Below are positions 34,317-43,858 of a DNA stretch of 64,000 bases, piece after piece; within the stretch, counting starts at the first letter, position 1; each line of letters begins with the position of its first letter. A model generated the notes under the pieces. That model saw nothing but the letters and a program-made list of their open reading frames with translations. It was not told where the DNA came from and searched no databases. Location of the stretch: assembly GCA_032250895.1 (NCBI GenBank), contig JAVVEZ010000001.1, forward strand, positions 1-64,000, in the 5' to 3' direction. This DNA is from JAVVEZ01 sp032250895. GTDB taxonomy: Bacteria > Pseudomonadota > Gammaproteobacteria > Pseudomonadales > Pseudohongiellaceae. The translations under genes and the position numbers were made by a program.

Positions 34317-36089
34317 TTGGCTAAAATCAGAACGCTTTCCTTTGACAGTGTGATCGTGGGCGGCGGTGGCTCCGGCCTGCGTGCCGCTCTTCAGCTTTCC
34401 CAGTCGGGTTACCGGACCGCCGTTATCTCGAAGGTTTTCCCCACCCGCTCTCATACGGTTTCAGCCCAGGGGGGCATCACCTGTGCCATCGCCAGTGAAG
34501 ACCCCAATGATGACTGGCGCTGGCATATGTACGATACGGTCAAGGGCTCCGATTATATCGGTGACCAGGACGCCATCGAATACATGTGCAGCGAGGGCCC
34601 GCAATCGGTTTTCGAACTCGAACACATGGGGCTGCCGTTTTCCAGAAACGAGTCCGGTCGCATCTATCAGCGTCCCTTTGGCGGACAGTCGAAAAATTTC
34701 GGCAAGGGCGGGCAGGCTGCCCGTACCTGTGCGGCAGCTGACAGAACCGGCCATGCCCTGCTGCATACCCTGTATCAGGCCAATCTGAAAAATGAGACCA
34801 CCTTTCTCAATGAATGGTATGCCACCGATCTGGTCAGGAACCAGGATAGCGTTGTGGTCGGTGTCATTGCCCTGTGCATCGAAACGGGTGAAACCGTGTA
34901 TGTGAAATCCAAGGCGACTGTTTTTGCCACCGGCGGAGCCGGCCGGATCTATGCCTCGACCACCAATGCGCTGATCAATACCGGTGACGGCATCGGCATG
35001 GCCCTGCGGGCCGGTTTCCCGGTTCAGGATATTGAAATGTGGCAGTTCCATCCCACCGGTATTTATGGGGCGGGAACCCTGATAACGGAAGGCAGCCGTG
35101 GCGAAGGAGGTTACCTCATCAACAAGGATGGCGAGCGTTTCATGGAACGTTATGCGCCCAATGCCAAGGATCTTGCGGGACGGGATGTGGTGGCGCGCTC
35201 GATGATCCTGGAAATTCTGGCGGGCAGGGGTTGTGGTCCGGAGGCCGACCATGTGCTGTTGAAACTGGATCATCTGGGAGAAAAAGTACTGAACGAGAAA
35301 CTGCCAGGCATTCTCGATCTTTCACGCACCTTTGCCCATGTCGACCCGGTCAGGGAAGCCATTCCGGTCATCCCCACCTGTCACTATATGATGGGTGGTA
35401 TTCCAACCAATGTACATGGACAGGCCATCACCCAGGATGCCAATGGCAATGACCGCATTATCGAGGGCTTGTTTGCCTGTGGTGAAGCCGCCTGTGTGTC
35501 GGTGCATGGCGCCAATCGGCTGGGGGGCAATTCGCTGCTGGATCTGGTGGTTTTTGGTCGCGCCACCGGTATTCATATCGAAAAAATGCTCAGTCAGGGT
35601 CTCGAACAGCGTGAAGCGGCCGATACTGATATAGACCAGGCCATGACGCGCCTGAACCGGCTCAATACTCGTTCCGGCGGCGAGAGCGTGGCGGGGCTGA
35701 GAAAGGAACTGCAGGCGATCATGCAGAGTCATTTCGGGGTATTCCGCCGGGGTGACTTCATGCGCGAAGGTATAGAAAAGCTGAAAGAACTGCGTGGACG
35801 CACCGCCAATATCAAGCTGGAAGACAAGAGCATGACCTTCAACACTGCCCGGATCGAGGCCCTGGAACTTGAAAACCTGTTTGAAGTGGCGGAAGCCACG
35901 GCCATTGCTGCGGAAGGCCGCGAAGAGAGCAGGGGCGCCCATGCCAGGGAGGATTTTACCGAGCGTGATGATGTCAACTGGCTGTGCCATTCATTGTATT
36001 TTCCGAGCGAAAAAAGACTGGCTAAACGTGCCGTGAATTTTGCACCCAAAACAGTCGCCAAATTTGAGCCAACGATACGAAGCTATTGA
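34317..36089 (+). CDS. sdhA: Succinate dehydrogenase flavoprotein subunit SdhA
   Basis: 590 residues from a TTG start at 34317, three bases after sdhD. No ATG is available before the FAD-binding loop, so the TTG is effectively required. FAD loop VGGGGSGLRAAL, covalent-flavin His about residue 46 (TRSHTVSAQGG), the active-site segment HPTGIYGAGTLITEGSRGEGG and the C-terminal RSHAREDF-like SRGAHAREDFTERDD are present. It oxidises succinate to fumarate. Its last codon overlaps a possible sdhB TTG start. Confidence 0.97.
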   Translation: MAKIRTLSFDSVIVGGGGSGLRAALQLSQSGYRTAVISKVFPTRSHTVSAQGGITCAIASEDPNDDWRWHMYDTVKGSDYIGDQDAIEYMCSEGPQSVFELEHMGLPFSRNESGRIYQRPFGGQSKNFGKGGQAARTCAAADRTGHALLHTLYQANLKNETTFLNEWYATDLVRNQDSVVVGVIALCIETGETVYVKSKATVFATGGAGRIYASTTNALINTGDGIGMALRAGFPVQDIEMWQFHPTGIYGAGTLITEGSRGEGGYLINKDGERFMERYAPNAKDLAGRDVVARSMILEILAGRGCGPEADHVLLKLDHLGEKVLNEKLPGILDLSRTFAHVDPVREAIPVIPTCHYMMGGIPTNVHGQAITQDANGNDRIIEGLFACGEAACVSVHGANRLGGNSLLDLVVFGRATGIHIEKMLSQGLEQREAADTDIDQAMTRLNRLNTRSGGESVAGLRKELQAIMQSHFGVFRRGDFMREGIEKLKELRGRTANIKLEDKSMTFNTARIEALELENLFEVAEATAIAAEGREESRGAHAREDFTERDDVNWLCHSLYFPSEKRLAKRAVNFAPKTVAKFEPTIRSY

Positions 36090-36124
36090 TAACTATTTCT
36101 GAATCAGCCAAAGGTAAAAGTACT

Positions 36125-36829
36125 GTGCTAGTAAGTATTTACCGTTATAACCCGGAAACGGACAAGGAACCCTGGATGCAGGACCTTCAGGTAGAGCTAC
36201 CCGTGGGGCGTGACCTGATGGTGCTGGATGTATTGCAGCAGCTGAAAGACAAGGACCCCAGCATTGCCTATCGGCGTTCCTGCCGCGAGGGGGTATGCGG
36301 ATCGGACGGTATGAATATGAACGGCCGTAATGGTCTGGCCTGCATCACGCCAGTATCGAGTATCGTCAAGAATGGCAAACTGGTCCTGCGGCCCTTGCCG
36401 GGGCTTCCTGTCATTCGGGATCTGGTGGTGGATATGAATGCGTTTTACCGGCAGTACGAAAAAATAAAACCCTATCTGCAGAATGACACGCCGGCACCGG
36501 CAATAGAACGCTTGCAGTCACCGGAGGAGCGGGCAAAGCTGGACGGTCTTTACGAATGCATCCTGTGCGCCTGCTGTTCCAGCAATTGTCCGTCATTCTG
36601 GTGGAATCCGGACAAGTTTGTCGGGCCGGCGGGCTTGCTGCAGGCGTATCGCTTTTTGATTGACAGCCGTGATACCCATACTGACGAACGTCTGGCCGAT
36701 CTGGAAGACCCCTTCAGCGTATTTCGTTGCAGGGGCATCATGAACTGTGTTGCCGTTTGTCCGAAAGGGCTGAATCCGACACGGGCCATTGGCCATATTC
36801 GCAGCATGCTGCTGGAAAGGGGCATCTGA
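36125..36829 (+). CDS. sdhB: Succinate dehydrogenase iron-sulfur subunit SdhB
   Basis: 234 residues from GTG 36125, which follows AAAGG and gives VLVSIYRYNPETDKEP, aligned with E. coli SdhB. The alternative TTG at 36086 overlaps the sdhA stop and would add 13 unaligned residues. Cluster ligands: [2Fe-2S] in RRSCREGVCGSDGMNMNG plus the following Cys, [4Fe-4S] in CILCACCSSNCPSFWWNP, and [3Fe-4S] in CRGIMNCVAVCPKGLNP. It wires SdhA to the quinone site in SdhCD. Confidence 0.96.
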   Translation: MLVSIYRYNPETDKEPWMQDLQVELPVGRDLMVLDVLQQLKDKDPSIAYRRSCREGVCGSDGMNMNGRNGLACITPVSSIVKNGKLVLRPLPGLPVIRDLVVDMNAFYRQYEKIKPYLQNDTPAPAIERLQSPEERAKLDGLYECILCACCSSNCPSFWWNPDKFVGPAGLLQAYRFLIDSRDTHTDERLADLEDPFSVFRCRGIMNCVAVCPKGLNPTRAIGHIRSMLLERGI

Positions 36830-36857
36830 ACAGGCAGGATAAATCGCCATAAGGAAT

Positions 36858-36885
36858 ACTTTACAGAATGATAAGTCTGTAAAGT
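36858..36885 (+). promoter_or_regulatory. Stem-loop between sdhB and sucA
   Basis: A perfect 9-bp stem ACTTTACAG (36858-36866) / CTGTAAAGT (36877-36885) encloses a 10-nt loop, in the 95-bp sdhB-sucA gap. No T-run follows, so it is more likely an mRNA processing or stabilising element, or an operator, than a terminator. Confidence 0.5.
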
Positions 36886-36924
36886 TTCGGGTAGAGTCTG
36901 AAATACACAAGAGGATAGAGATAG

Positions 36925-39771
36925 ATGCAGGACAACCTCAGGGAAATAATGTTACGAAGTGGACATATTTCCGGCAGCAATCTGGACTATGTGGAGGGAC
37001 TCTACGACGCCTATCTGAGCGATCCCAAATCAGTCTCTGAGGAATGGCGCCGGTATTTTGCCGGGTTGCCACTCGTCAACGGTGGTCTACCCGAAGTTTC
37101 CCATGCAAGAATTGTCGAACAGTTCAAGGGCTTGCCGAAAAGGGGAATGACCAACCTGGGCCAAAGTGTCCCCAACAGCAAGTTGCCTGGCAGCCTGGAA
37201 CATGAAGCCAAACAGGTCAATGTCGTACAACTGATCAGTTCCTATCGGGTGCGTGGGCATCAACATGCCAATCTCGATCCGCTGGGCCTGATGCCCCGTG
37301 AAAATGTGCCTGATCTGGAACTTGAGTTCCATCACCTGTCGGAAGCGGACCGCTCGACCATGTTCAGGACTCAGCCGCTTTTCATCCCGCAGAAAGCGGC
37401 ACCGCTGGCGGAAATCATCTCTATCCTGGAGGATGTTTATTGTAATTCCATCGGCTATGAATACACCGGTATCGTTGATCTTTCGCAGAAACACTGGATA
37501 CAGCGGCGAATTGAAAGCATCGGTGGCAAGCCGATTTTTTCGATGGCTACCCGCTTGCATATTCTTGAACGGCTGAGTGCGGCGGAAGGCCTGGAAAAAC
37601 ACCTGGACGGTAAATACCCAGGCACCAAGCGCTTTGGCCTCGAGGGTGGCGAAAGCCTGATCCATGCACTGGATGACATCATTCAACGTGCTGGTGAGCA
37701 GGGTACCAAGGAGATAGTCATTGGCATGGCCCACAGAGGGCGCCTGAATGTTCTGGTGAATACGCTGGGCAAGAATCCATCACAGTTGTTCGATGAATTT
37801 GAAGGACGGGCCAAGTACCTGAATTCAGGTGATGTGAAATATCACCAGGGTTTTTCCTCCAATGTCATGACGCCGGGTGGCGAAGTTCATTGCAGCATGG
37901 CCTTCAATCCGTCTCATCTGGAGATCGTAACGCCGGTGATAGAAGGTTCCGTCAGAGCCAGGCAGGATCGCCGTAACGATCAGAGCGGTGAAACCGTGTT
38001 GCCAATTGCCATACATGGAGACGCGGCTTTCGCCGGGCAGGGGGTGGTCATGGAAACCCTGCAAATGTCGCAGACCAGGGCTTATAGCACGGGTGGAACG
38101 GTTCATATTGTCATCAACAATCAGGTTGGTTTTACCACCAGCCGTCAGGATGACTCCCGTTCCACGGAATACTGTACCGATGTGGCAAAAATGGTGCAAT
38201 CGCCTATTTTTCACGTCAATGGAGATGATCCGGAAGCGGTTCTGTTTGTTACCCAACTGGCCCTGGACTTCCGGAATGAGTTCCGCAAAGACGTTGTGGT
38301 GGATCTTATCTGCTATCGGCGCAGAGGTCACAATGAAACCGATGAACCGGCCTCTACGCAACCGTTGATGTACAGAACCATCCGTGCCCTGAAGACCACC
38401 CGAACTCTTTATGCCGAAAAATTGATATCGGAAGGCCTGATCAGTGAGCAACAGGCTGAAGACATGAACAAGAGTTACCGCAAGGCACTTGATGAAGGCA
38501 CTCATGTGGTGAAAAGCCTGGTGCATGAACCGAATACCGCCTTGTTTGTTGACTGGCGTCCCTATCTCGGGCACGACTGGACCATGCCCTGTGATACGAC
38601 TGTGCATCTTGATCATCTGAAGAAACTGGCGGAAAAGCTGGTGGAATTGCCACCTGGCTTTACTGTAAACCGGCAGGTTGCCAGAGTTCTGGAGGATCGC
38701 GGCCGGATGGCCAGAGGTGAATTGTTGGTGGATTGGGGCTGTGCCGAGTTGCTGGCCTATGCCAGCCTGGTGGACAATAACTATCAGATACGTCTGACCG
38801 GGCAGGATGTGGGACGTGGCACTTTCTCACACAGGCACGCCGTGCTGCATGACCAGGAAAGCGGCGAGACCTTTGTTCCGCTGCAGACGCTGTCGCAAGC
38901 GCGCACCTTCGTCATCTACGATTCGATCCTCTCCGAAGAAGCGGTGCTGGCATTCGAATACGGTTATGCCACGACCCGGCCTGATGCCCTGGTGATCTGG
39001 GAAGCCCAGTTTGGCGATTTCGCCAATGGCGCCCAGGTGGTCATAGACCAGTTTTTGACCAGTGGCGAATACAAGTGGGAACGCCTGTGTGGTCTGACCT
39101 TGCTGTTGCCTCATGGTTACGAGGGGCAGGGGCCTGAACATTCTTCGGCGCGTCTGGAACGCTTCCTGCAATTGTGTGCGGAGAAAAACATTCAGGTCTG
39201 TATCCCCACCACACCTGCCCAGGTTTTCCATATGCTGCGGCGCCAGATCATCCGGCCCCTGCGAAAACCGCTGATTGTCATGTCGCCCAAAAGTCTGTTG
39301 CGGCACAAAGAGGCGGTATCTTCACTGGAAGAACTGGCGCATGGTTCTTTTTGCAATGTGTTGCCGGAGACGGACGAGCTTGTACCTAAGAAAGTCAAAC
39401 GCATGGTTCTGTGCAGCGGCAAGGTTTACTATGAACTGCGCGCCAAACGGCGGGAAGAAAATATCACGGATATTGCCATTGTCCGTCTTGAGCAATTGTA
39501 TCCTTTTCCCGAAAACGAACTGGCAGAGGTACTGGCCCCCTATACGGGCCTCAGGGATGTGGTCTGGTGTCAGGAAGAACCCCAGAATCAGGGAGCCTGG
39601 TATTCCAGCCAGCACCATATGCGCAACGTGATTACCCAGTTCAATCCGCGCCTGATGCTGACCTATGCCGGCAGGGAGGCTTCTGCGTCTCCGGCGGCCG
39701 GGTATGCGGCTCTGCATATGGCCCAGCAGGAAAAATTGATCGGAGAGGCCTTGGCTCTGGATAAACGCTGA
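36925..39771 (+). CDS. sucA: 2-oxoglutarate dehydrogenase E1 component SucA
   Basis: 948 residues, thiamine-diphosphate enzyme. The N-terminal E2-binding segment is MQDNLREIMLRSGHISGSNLDYVEGLYDAY. ThDP/Mg motifs and active-site segments include GMAHRGRLNVLVNTLGK, HGDAAFAGQGVVMET and NNQVGFTTS. The C-terminal transketolase-like part has LPHGYEGQGPEHSSARLERFLQL and AQFGDFANGAQVVIDQF. It decarboxylates 2-oxoglutarate and passes succinyl groups to SucB. It follows a GAGGATAGAGA site and starts 95 bp after sdhB. Confidence 0.97.
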   Translation: MQDNLREIMLRSGHISGSNLDYVEGLYDAYLSDPKSVSEEWRRYFAGLPLVNGGLPEVSHARIVEQFKGLPKRGMTNLGQSVPNSKLPGSLEHEAKQVNVVQLISSYRVRGHQHANLDPLGLMPRENVPDLELEFHHLSEADRSTMFRTQPLFIPQKAAPLAEIISILEDVYCNSIGYEYTGIVDLSQKHWIQRRIESIGGKPIFSMATRLHILERLSAAEGLEKHLDGKYPGTKRFGLEGGESLIHALDDIIQRAGEQGTKEIVIGMAHRGRLNVLVNTLGKNPSQLFDEFEGRAKYLNSGDVKYHQGFSSNVMTPGGEVHCSMAFNPSHLEIVTPVIEGSVRARQDRRNDQSGETVLPIAIHGDAAFAGQGVVMETLQMSQTRAYSTGGTVHIVINNQVGFTTSRQDDSRSTEYCTDVAKMVQSPIFHVNGDDPEAVLFVTQLALDFRNEFRKDVVVDLICYRRRGHNETDEPASTQPLMYRTIRALKTTRTLYAEKLISEGLISEQQAEDMNKSYRKALDEGTHVVKSLVHEPNTALFVDWRPYLGHDWTMPCDTTVHLDHLKKLAEKLVELPPGFTVNRQVARVLEDRGRMARGELLVDWGCAELLAYASLVDNNYQIRLTGQDVGRGTFSHRHAVLHDQESGETFVPLQTLSQARTFVIYDSILSEEAVLAFEYGYATTRPDALVIWEAQFGDFANGAQVVIDQFLTSGEYKWERLCGLTLLLPHGYEGQGPEHSSARLERFLQLCAEKNIQVCIPTTPAQVFHMLRRQIIRPLRKPLIVMSPKSLLRHKEAVSSLEELAHGSFCNVLPETDELVPKKVKRMVLCSGKVYYELRAKRREENITDIAIVRLEQLYPFPENELAEVLAPYTGLRDVVWCQEEPQNQGAWYSSQHHMRNVITQFNPRLMLTYAGREASASPAAGYAALHMAQQEKLIGEALALDKR

Positions 39772-39830
39772 GCCGGGCAGATGCTGCAAACATTGATTAC
39801 CATACAACTATAAACAGTAAGGGAACGGAT

Positions 39831-41069
39831 ATGTCCATTGAGATCAAAGCGCCTGCATTTCCTGAATCTGTGCCTGATGGCACTATTGCCACCTGGTATA
39901 AAAAGGCAGGCGAAGCTGTCACCCGCGATGAACTGCTGGTGGATATTGAAACCGACAAGGTTTTGCTGGAAGTGGTGGCTCCTGCTGATGGCGTGTTGAA
40001 AAGCATCACAAAAGATGCCGGTGAAATTGTTGTCAGTCATGAGCTTCTGGCGGTTCTCGAGGAGGGTGGGACAGTTGCAGCTACGACAGCGAGTCCCGCC
40101 AAGGCCGAGACAGGCAAGGCCGGTACGGACAAAATGGAAGAAGAGGATAAGGCGGCTGCAGAAATACTGATGAGCCCGGCAGCCCGAAAGCTCATCGATG
40201 AACATGGCATCGATCCGGCCCGGGTCGCTTGTTCCGGCAAGGATGGTCGTATGACCAAGGAGGACGTGCTCGCCTTTCTTGATCAGACCTCAGCAGAACA
40301 AACAGGTAGTGTTGCGGTTTCGACAGCGGCACCACTTGAGGCAAGGCCTCCCATGATGGGTAGTGATCGGCCAGAACAGCGTGTCGCCATGACACGCCTG
40401 CGGGCAAAGGTCGCTGAACGGCTTCTGCAAGCCACCCACAGCACAGCCATGCTGACGACCTTCAATGAAGTGAATATGCAGGAAGTCATGAATCTTCGAA
40501 GCCGCTACAAGGAAATGTTCGAGAAAAAACACGAGGGCGTCCGGCTCGGTTTTATGTCATTTTTTGTACGAGCCAGCGTTGAGGCCTTGAAACGCTTTCC
40601 GGCTGTGAATGCCTCCATCGACGGCAATGACATGATCTACCATGGTTATCAGGATATTGGTGTTGCGGTTTCTTCTCCCAGAGGGCTGGTGGTGCCGGTG
40701 CTGCGTGATGCCGATACCCTTGGTTTTGCAGATATCGAACGTGCTGTCATGGACTATGGCATCAAAGCCAGGGACGGCAAGCTCGCCATTGAAGAAATGA
40801 TGGGTGGCACCTTCACTATTTCGAACGGGGGTGTGTTTGGCTCTCTGCTTTCCACGCCCATCCTGAATCCGCCACAAACAGCCATTCTGGGCATGCACAA
40901 GATCCAGGATCGGCCCATGGCGGTGAATGGCGAAGTGCGAATACAGCCGATGATGTATCTGGCCCTGTCCTATGATCACAGAATGATCGATGGCCGCGAG
41001 GCAGTACAGTTTCTGGTCACTATCAAGGAATTACTGGAAGATCCAGCCAGAATATTTTTAGAAGTTTAA
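39831..41069 (+). CDS. sucB: Dihydrolipoamide succinyltransferase (2-oxoglutarate dehydrogenase E2) SucB
   Basis: 412 residues. The single lipoyl domain has the lipoylated lysine at residue 43 (DIETDKVLLEVVAP). An Ala/Lys-rich linker (80-105) follows, then the peripheral-subunit-binding domain SPAARKLIDEHGIDPARV...GKDGRMTKEDVLAFL, a second linker, and the catalytic domain with the CoA-acyltransferase motif SYDHRMIDGREAV near the C-terminus. It forms the core of the complex between SucA and Lpd, its direct neighbours. Confidence 0.97.
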   Translation: MSIEIKAPAFPESVPDGTIATWYKKAGEAVTRDELLVDIETDKVLLEVVAPADGVLKSITKDAGEIVVSHELLAVLEEGGTVAATTASPAKAETGKAGTDKMEEEDKAAAEILMSPAARKLIDEHGIDPARVACSGKDGRMTKEDVLAFLDQTSAEQTGSVAVSTAAPLEARPPMMGSDRPEQRVAMTRLRAKVAERLLQATHSTAMLTTFNEVNMQEVMNLRSRYKEMFEKKHEGVRLGFMSFFVRASVEALKRFPAVNASIDGNDMIYHGYQDIGVAVSSPRGLVVPVLRDADTLGFADIERAVMDYGIKARDGKLAIEEMMGGTFTISNGGVFGSLLSTPILNPPQTAILGMHKIQDRPMAVNGEVRIQPMMYLALSYDHRMIDGREAVQFLVTIKELLEDPARIFLEV

Positions 41070-41090
41070 CCAGACGATCAGGAATAAAAT

Positions 41091-42536
41091 ATGTCAGTTG
41101 ATTACGATGTCATAATTATCGGAGCAGGTCCCGGCGGCTATGTGGCTGCGATCAGAGCTGCGCAGTTGGGACTGAAAACCGCCTGTGTCGAAAAATGGGT
41201 GGACCAGGACAGCAAGCCCGTCTATGGCGGTACCTGTCTCAATATCGGCTGTATTCCCTCCAAGGCCCTGTTGGATTCTTCGCATAAATATGCCGAAGCC
41301 AAAGACCATTTCGCCATCCATGGCATCAGTACGGGTAATGTGAAAATCGACGTGCCCGCGATGCTTGCCCGCAAGGAAAGCGTGGTCAAGCAGTTGACGG
41401 GCGGCATCAGCGGCCTGTTCAAGGCCAACAAGGTGACGGGTATCTCCGGGAGCGGCCGCCTGCTGGCCGATCGCAAGGTCGAGGTCACCTCTGCTGATGG
41501 CAAGAAACAGGTATTGACTGCCGCCAACGTTATTTTGGCGGCGGGTTCGGTGCCGGTTGCAATCAAGCCGGCCCCCCTGGAAGAGGGTATCGTGGTGGAT
41601 TCCACCGGCGCGCTGGAATTCCAGTCGGTGCCCAAGCGTCTGGGTGTGATTGGCGCCGGTGTGATCGGTTTGGAACTGGGCAGTGTGTGGTCGCGCCTGG
41701 GATCGGAAGTCGTGATTCTGGAAGCCATGGATCAGTTTCTGCCGGCCATTGACCAGCAGATTGCCAGGGAAGCCAAAAAGATTCTCAGCAAACAGGGGCT
41801 GGACATTCGGCTGGGTGCCACGGTAACCGGGACCCAGGTTAAAAAAGGCAAGTCCGCGAATGTGACGGTGTCCTACAATGACAAGGACGGTGCCAAACAA
41901 GAGGTTTTCGACAAGTTGATCGTTTGTGTGGGCAGACGGCCCCTGAGTGAAGGCTTGCTGGCCGACGACTCCGGCGTCGAGAAGGATGAACGGGGCTTTA
42001 TCCAGGTGGATGAACATTGCGCCACCCGCGTCAAGGGTGTGTATGCGGTGGGAGATCTGGTGCGGGGTCCGATGCTGGCGCACAAGGCCTCAGAGGAAGG
42101 CATCATGGTGGTGGAAAACATTGCCGGCCAGAAGGCCTCCATGAATTATGACCTGGTGCCTGCGGTGATCTACACCCATCCTGAAATTGCGGCCGTGGGC
42201 AGGACCGAGGAGCAACTGAAGGAAGCCGGTATTGAATACAATAGTGGCGTCTTTCCCTTTGCCGCCAGCGGCCGGGCACTGGCAGCCAATGATGCCGATG
42301 GCATGGTCAAGATTCTTGCGGATGCGAAAACCGACCGGGTGCTGGGTTGTCATATCATCGGGCCATCGGCAGCCGACCTGACCCAGGCCGTCGTGCTGGC
42401 CATGGAATTCAGTGCCAGTGCCGAGGATATCGGGCTGACGGTATTTTCCCATCCTGCACTCTGTGAAGCCGTGCATGAGGCCGCCCTGGCCGTCAATGGC
42501 CATGCCATCCATATTGCCAACAGGAAGAAGCGTTAA
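41091..42536 (+). CDS. lpd: Dihydrolipoyl dehydrogenase (E3)
   Basis: 481 residues, FAD/NAD disulfide oxidoreductase. FAD loop IIGAGPGGYVAA (8-20), redox disulfide C49/C54 in GGTCLNIGCIPSK, NAD loop GVIGAGVIGLELGSVW, and the C-terminal catalytic His-Glu in FSHPALCEAVHEAAL. It reoxidises lipoamide of SucB. Placement between sucB and sucC is the Pseudomonas lpdG arrangement, so this is the E3 dedicated to 2-oxoglutarate dehydrogenase there; a second lpd for pyruvate dehydrogenase may exist elsewhere. Confidence 0.97.
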   Translation: MSVDYDVIIIGAGPGGYVAAIRAAQLGLKTACVEKWVDQDSKPVYGGTCLNIGCIPSKALLDSSHKYAEAKDHFAIHGISTGNVKIDVPAMLARKESVVKQLTGGISGLFKANKVTGISGSGRLLADRKVEVTSADGKKQVLTAANVILAAGSVPVAIKPAPLEEGIVVDSTGALEFQSVPKRLGVIGAGVIGLELGSVWSRLGSEVVILEAMDQFLPAIDQQIAREAKKILSKQGLDIRLGATVTGTQVKKGKSANVTVSYNDKDGAKQEVFDKLIVCVGRRPLSEGLLADDSGVEKDERGFIQVDEHCATRVKGVYAVGDLVRGPMLAHKASEEGIMVVENIAGQKASMNYDLVPAVIYTHPEIAAVGRTEEQLKEAGIEYNSGVFPFAASGRALAANDADGMVKILADAKTDRVLGCHIIGPSAADLTQAVVLAMEFSASAEDIGLTVFSHPALCEAVHEAALAVNGHAIHIANRKKR

Positions 42537-42578
42537 GGGCTTGAGTTGTCCTGGGCAATTTTCTGCCTATGTCCAATG

Positions 42579-42625
42579 AATACCTGACCTTGCCCGTATC
42601 TTCGGGTGCGTCGATGCCAGGTATT
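42579..42625 (+). promoter_or_regulatory. Nested stem-loop between lpd and sucC
   Basis: A perfect 8-bp outer stem AATACCTG (42579-42586) / CAGGTATT (42618-42625) encloses an inner CCCG-TATCTT-CGGG hairpin, within the 155-bp lpd-sucC gap. There is no T-run after it. Confidence 0.45.
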
Positions 42626-42691
42626 TCCGGGCTGGGGCAGCTTGAAATTCCCGGTTCAGCCAGAAATTACAATCTGACGAAGGATGCATAA

Positions 42692-43858
42692 ATGAATTTA
42701 CATGAATATCAGGCAAAACAATTGTTTGCCGACTACGGTCTGCCGGTTTCCACCGGCTTTGCCTGCGATACCCCGGAGGAAGCTGCCGCAGCCGCAGACC
42801 GCGTAGGCGGCAGCCGGTGGGTGGTCAAGGTCCAGGTGCATGCCGGTGGCCGGGGCAAGGCCGGTGGCGTAAAACTGGTTTCCAGCAAGGAAGAAATCAG
42901 GGATTTTGCCCGACAATGGCTGGGCAAGAACATGGTGACCTATCAAACCGACAGGAACGGCCAGCCCGTGAGCAAAATTCTGGTTGAGTCATGCACGGAT
43001 ATTGCCCAGGAACTTTATCTGGGCGCAGTCGTCGATCGTACTTCCCGTCGTATCGTTTTCATGGCCTCTACCGAAGGGGGGGTGGAGATTGAAAAAGTAG
43101 CCCATGACACGCCCGAGAAGATCCTGAAGGCCACCATTGACCCACTTCTGGGTGCACAGCCCTATCAGGCTCGCGAGCTGGCCTTCAAACTGGGTTTGAG
43201 CGGGGACCAGATCAAGCAGTTTACGCGTATTTTTTTGGGACTGGCCAAAATGTTTGAGGAATATGACCTGGCATTGCTGGAAATCAATCCACTGGTCATC
43301 ACCGCACAGGGCAATCTCCACTGTCTGGATGCCAAACTCAATATCGATGGCAATGCCTTGTTTCGCCAGCCCCGAATCCGGAATATGCATGATCCCAGTC
43401 AGGAAGATGAGAGAGAGGCCAATGCGGCCAGGTGGGATCTGAATTATGTGGCGCTGGATGGCAACATTGGTTGCATGGTCAATGGTGCAGGCCTGGCCAT
43501 GGGTACCATGGACATCGTCAAACTGCACGGCGGGCAACCCGCCAATTTTCTGGATGTCGGTGGCGGTGCGACCAGGGAGCGTGTTTCTGAAGCCTTCAAG
43601 ATCATTCTTTCCGACAGCAAGGTCAAGGCCGTACTGGTCAACATCTTCGGAGGCATCGTGCGTTGTGACCTCATCGCTGAAGGCATCATTTGTGCCGTCG
43701 AGGAAGTGGGTGTGAAAGTGCCGGTGGTGGTGAGGCTGGAGGGCAACAATGCCGATCGGGGAACCCGGGTACTGGCAGAAAGCGGCCTGAACATCATTGC
43801 CGCGAAGAATCTGACGGATGCAGCCGAACAGGTTGTCAAAGCAGCGGAGGGGCTATAA
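42692..43858 (+). CDS. sucC: Succinyl-CoA synthetase beta subunit (ADP-forming type)
   Basis: 388 residues, the E. coli length. The N-terminal ATP-grasp domain begins MNLHEYQAKQLFADYGLPV and includes VVKVQVHAGGRGKAGGVK. The CoA-ligase C-terminal domain includes NGAGLAMGTMDIVKLHGG and the signature PANFLDVGGGAT. It binds nucleotide and contacts the SucD phosphohistidine. Its TAA shares one base with the sucD ATG (TAATG), so the alpha subunit is translated by coupling. Confidence 0.97.
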   Translation: MNLHEYQAKQLFADYGLPVSTGFACDTPEEAAAAADRVGGSRWVVKVQVHAGGRGKAGGVKLVSSKEEIRDFARQWLGKNMVTYQTDRNGQPVSKILVESCTDIAQELYLGAVVDRTSRRIVFMASTEGGVEIEKVAHDTPEKILKATIDPLLGAQPYQARELAFKLGLSGDQIKQFTRIFLGLAKMFEEYDLALLEINPLVITAQGNLHCLDAKLNIDGNALFRQPRIRNMHDPSQEDEREANAARWDLNYVALDGNIGCMVNGAGLAMGTMDIVKLHGGQPANFLDVGGGATRERVSEAFKIILSDSKVKAVLVNIFGGIVRCDLIAEGIICAVEEVGVKVPVVVRLEGNNADRGTRVLAESGLNIIAAKNLTDAAEQVVKAAEGL

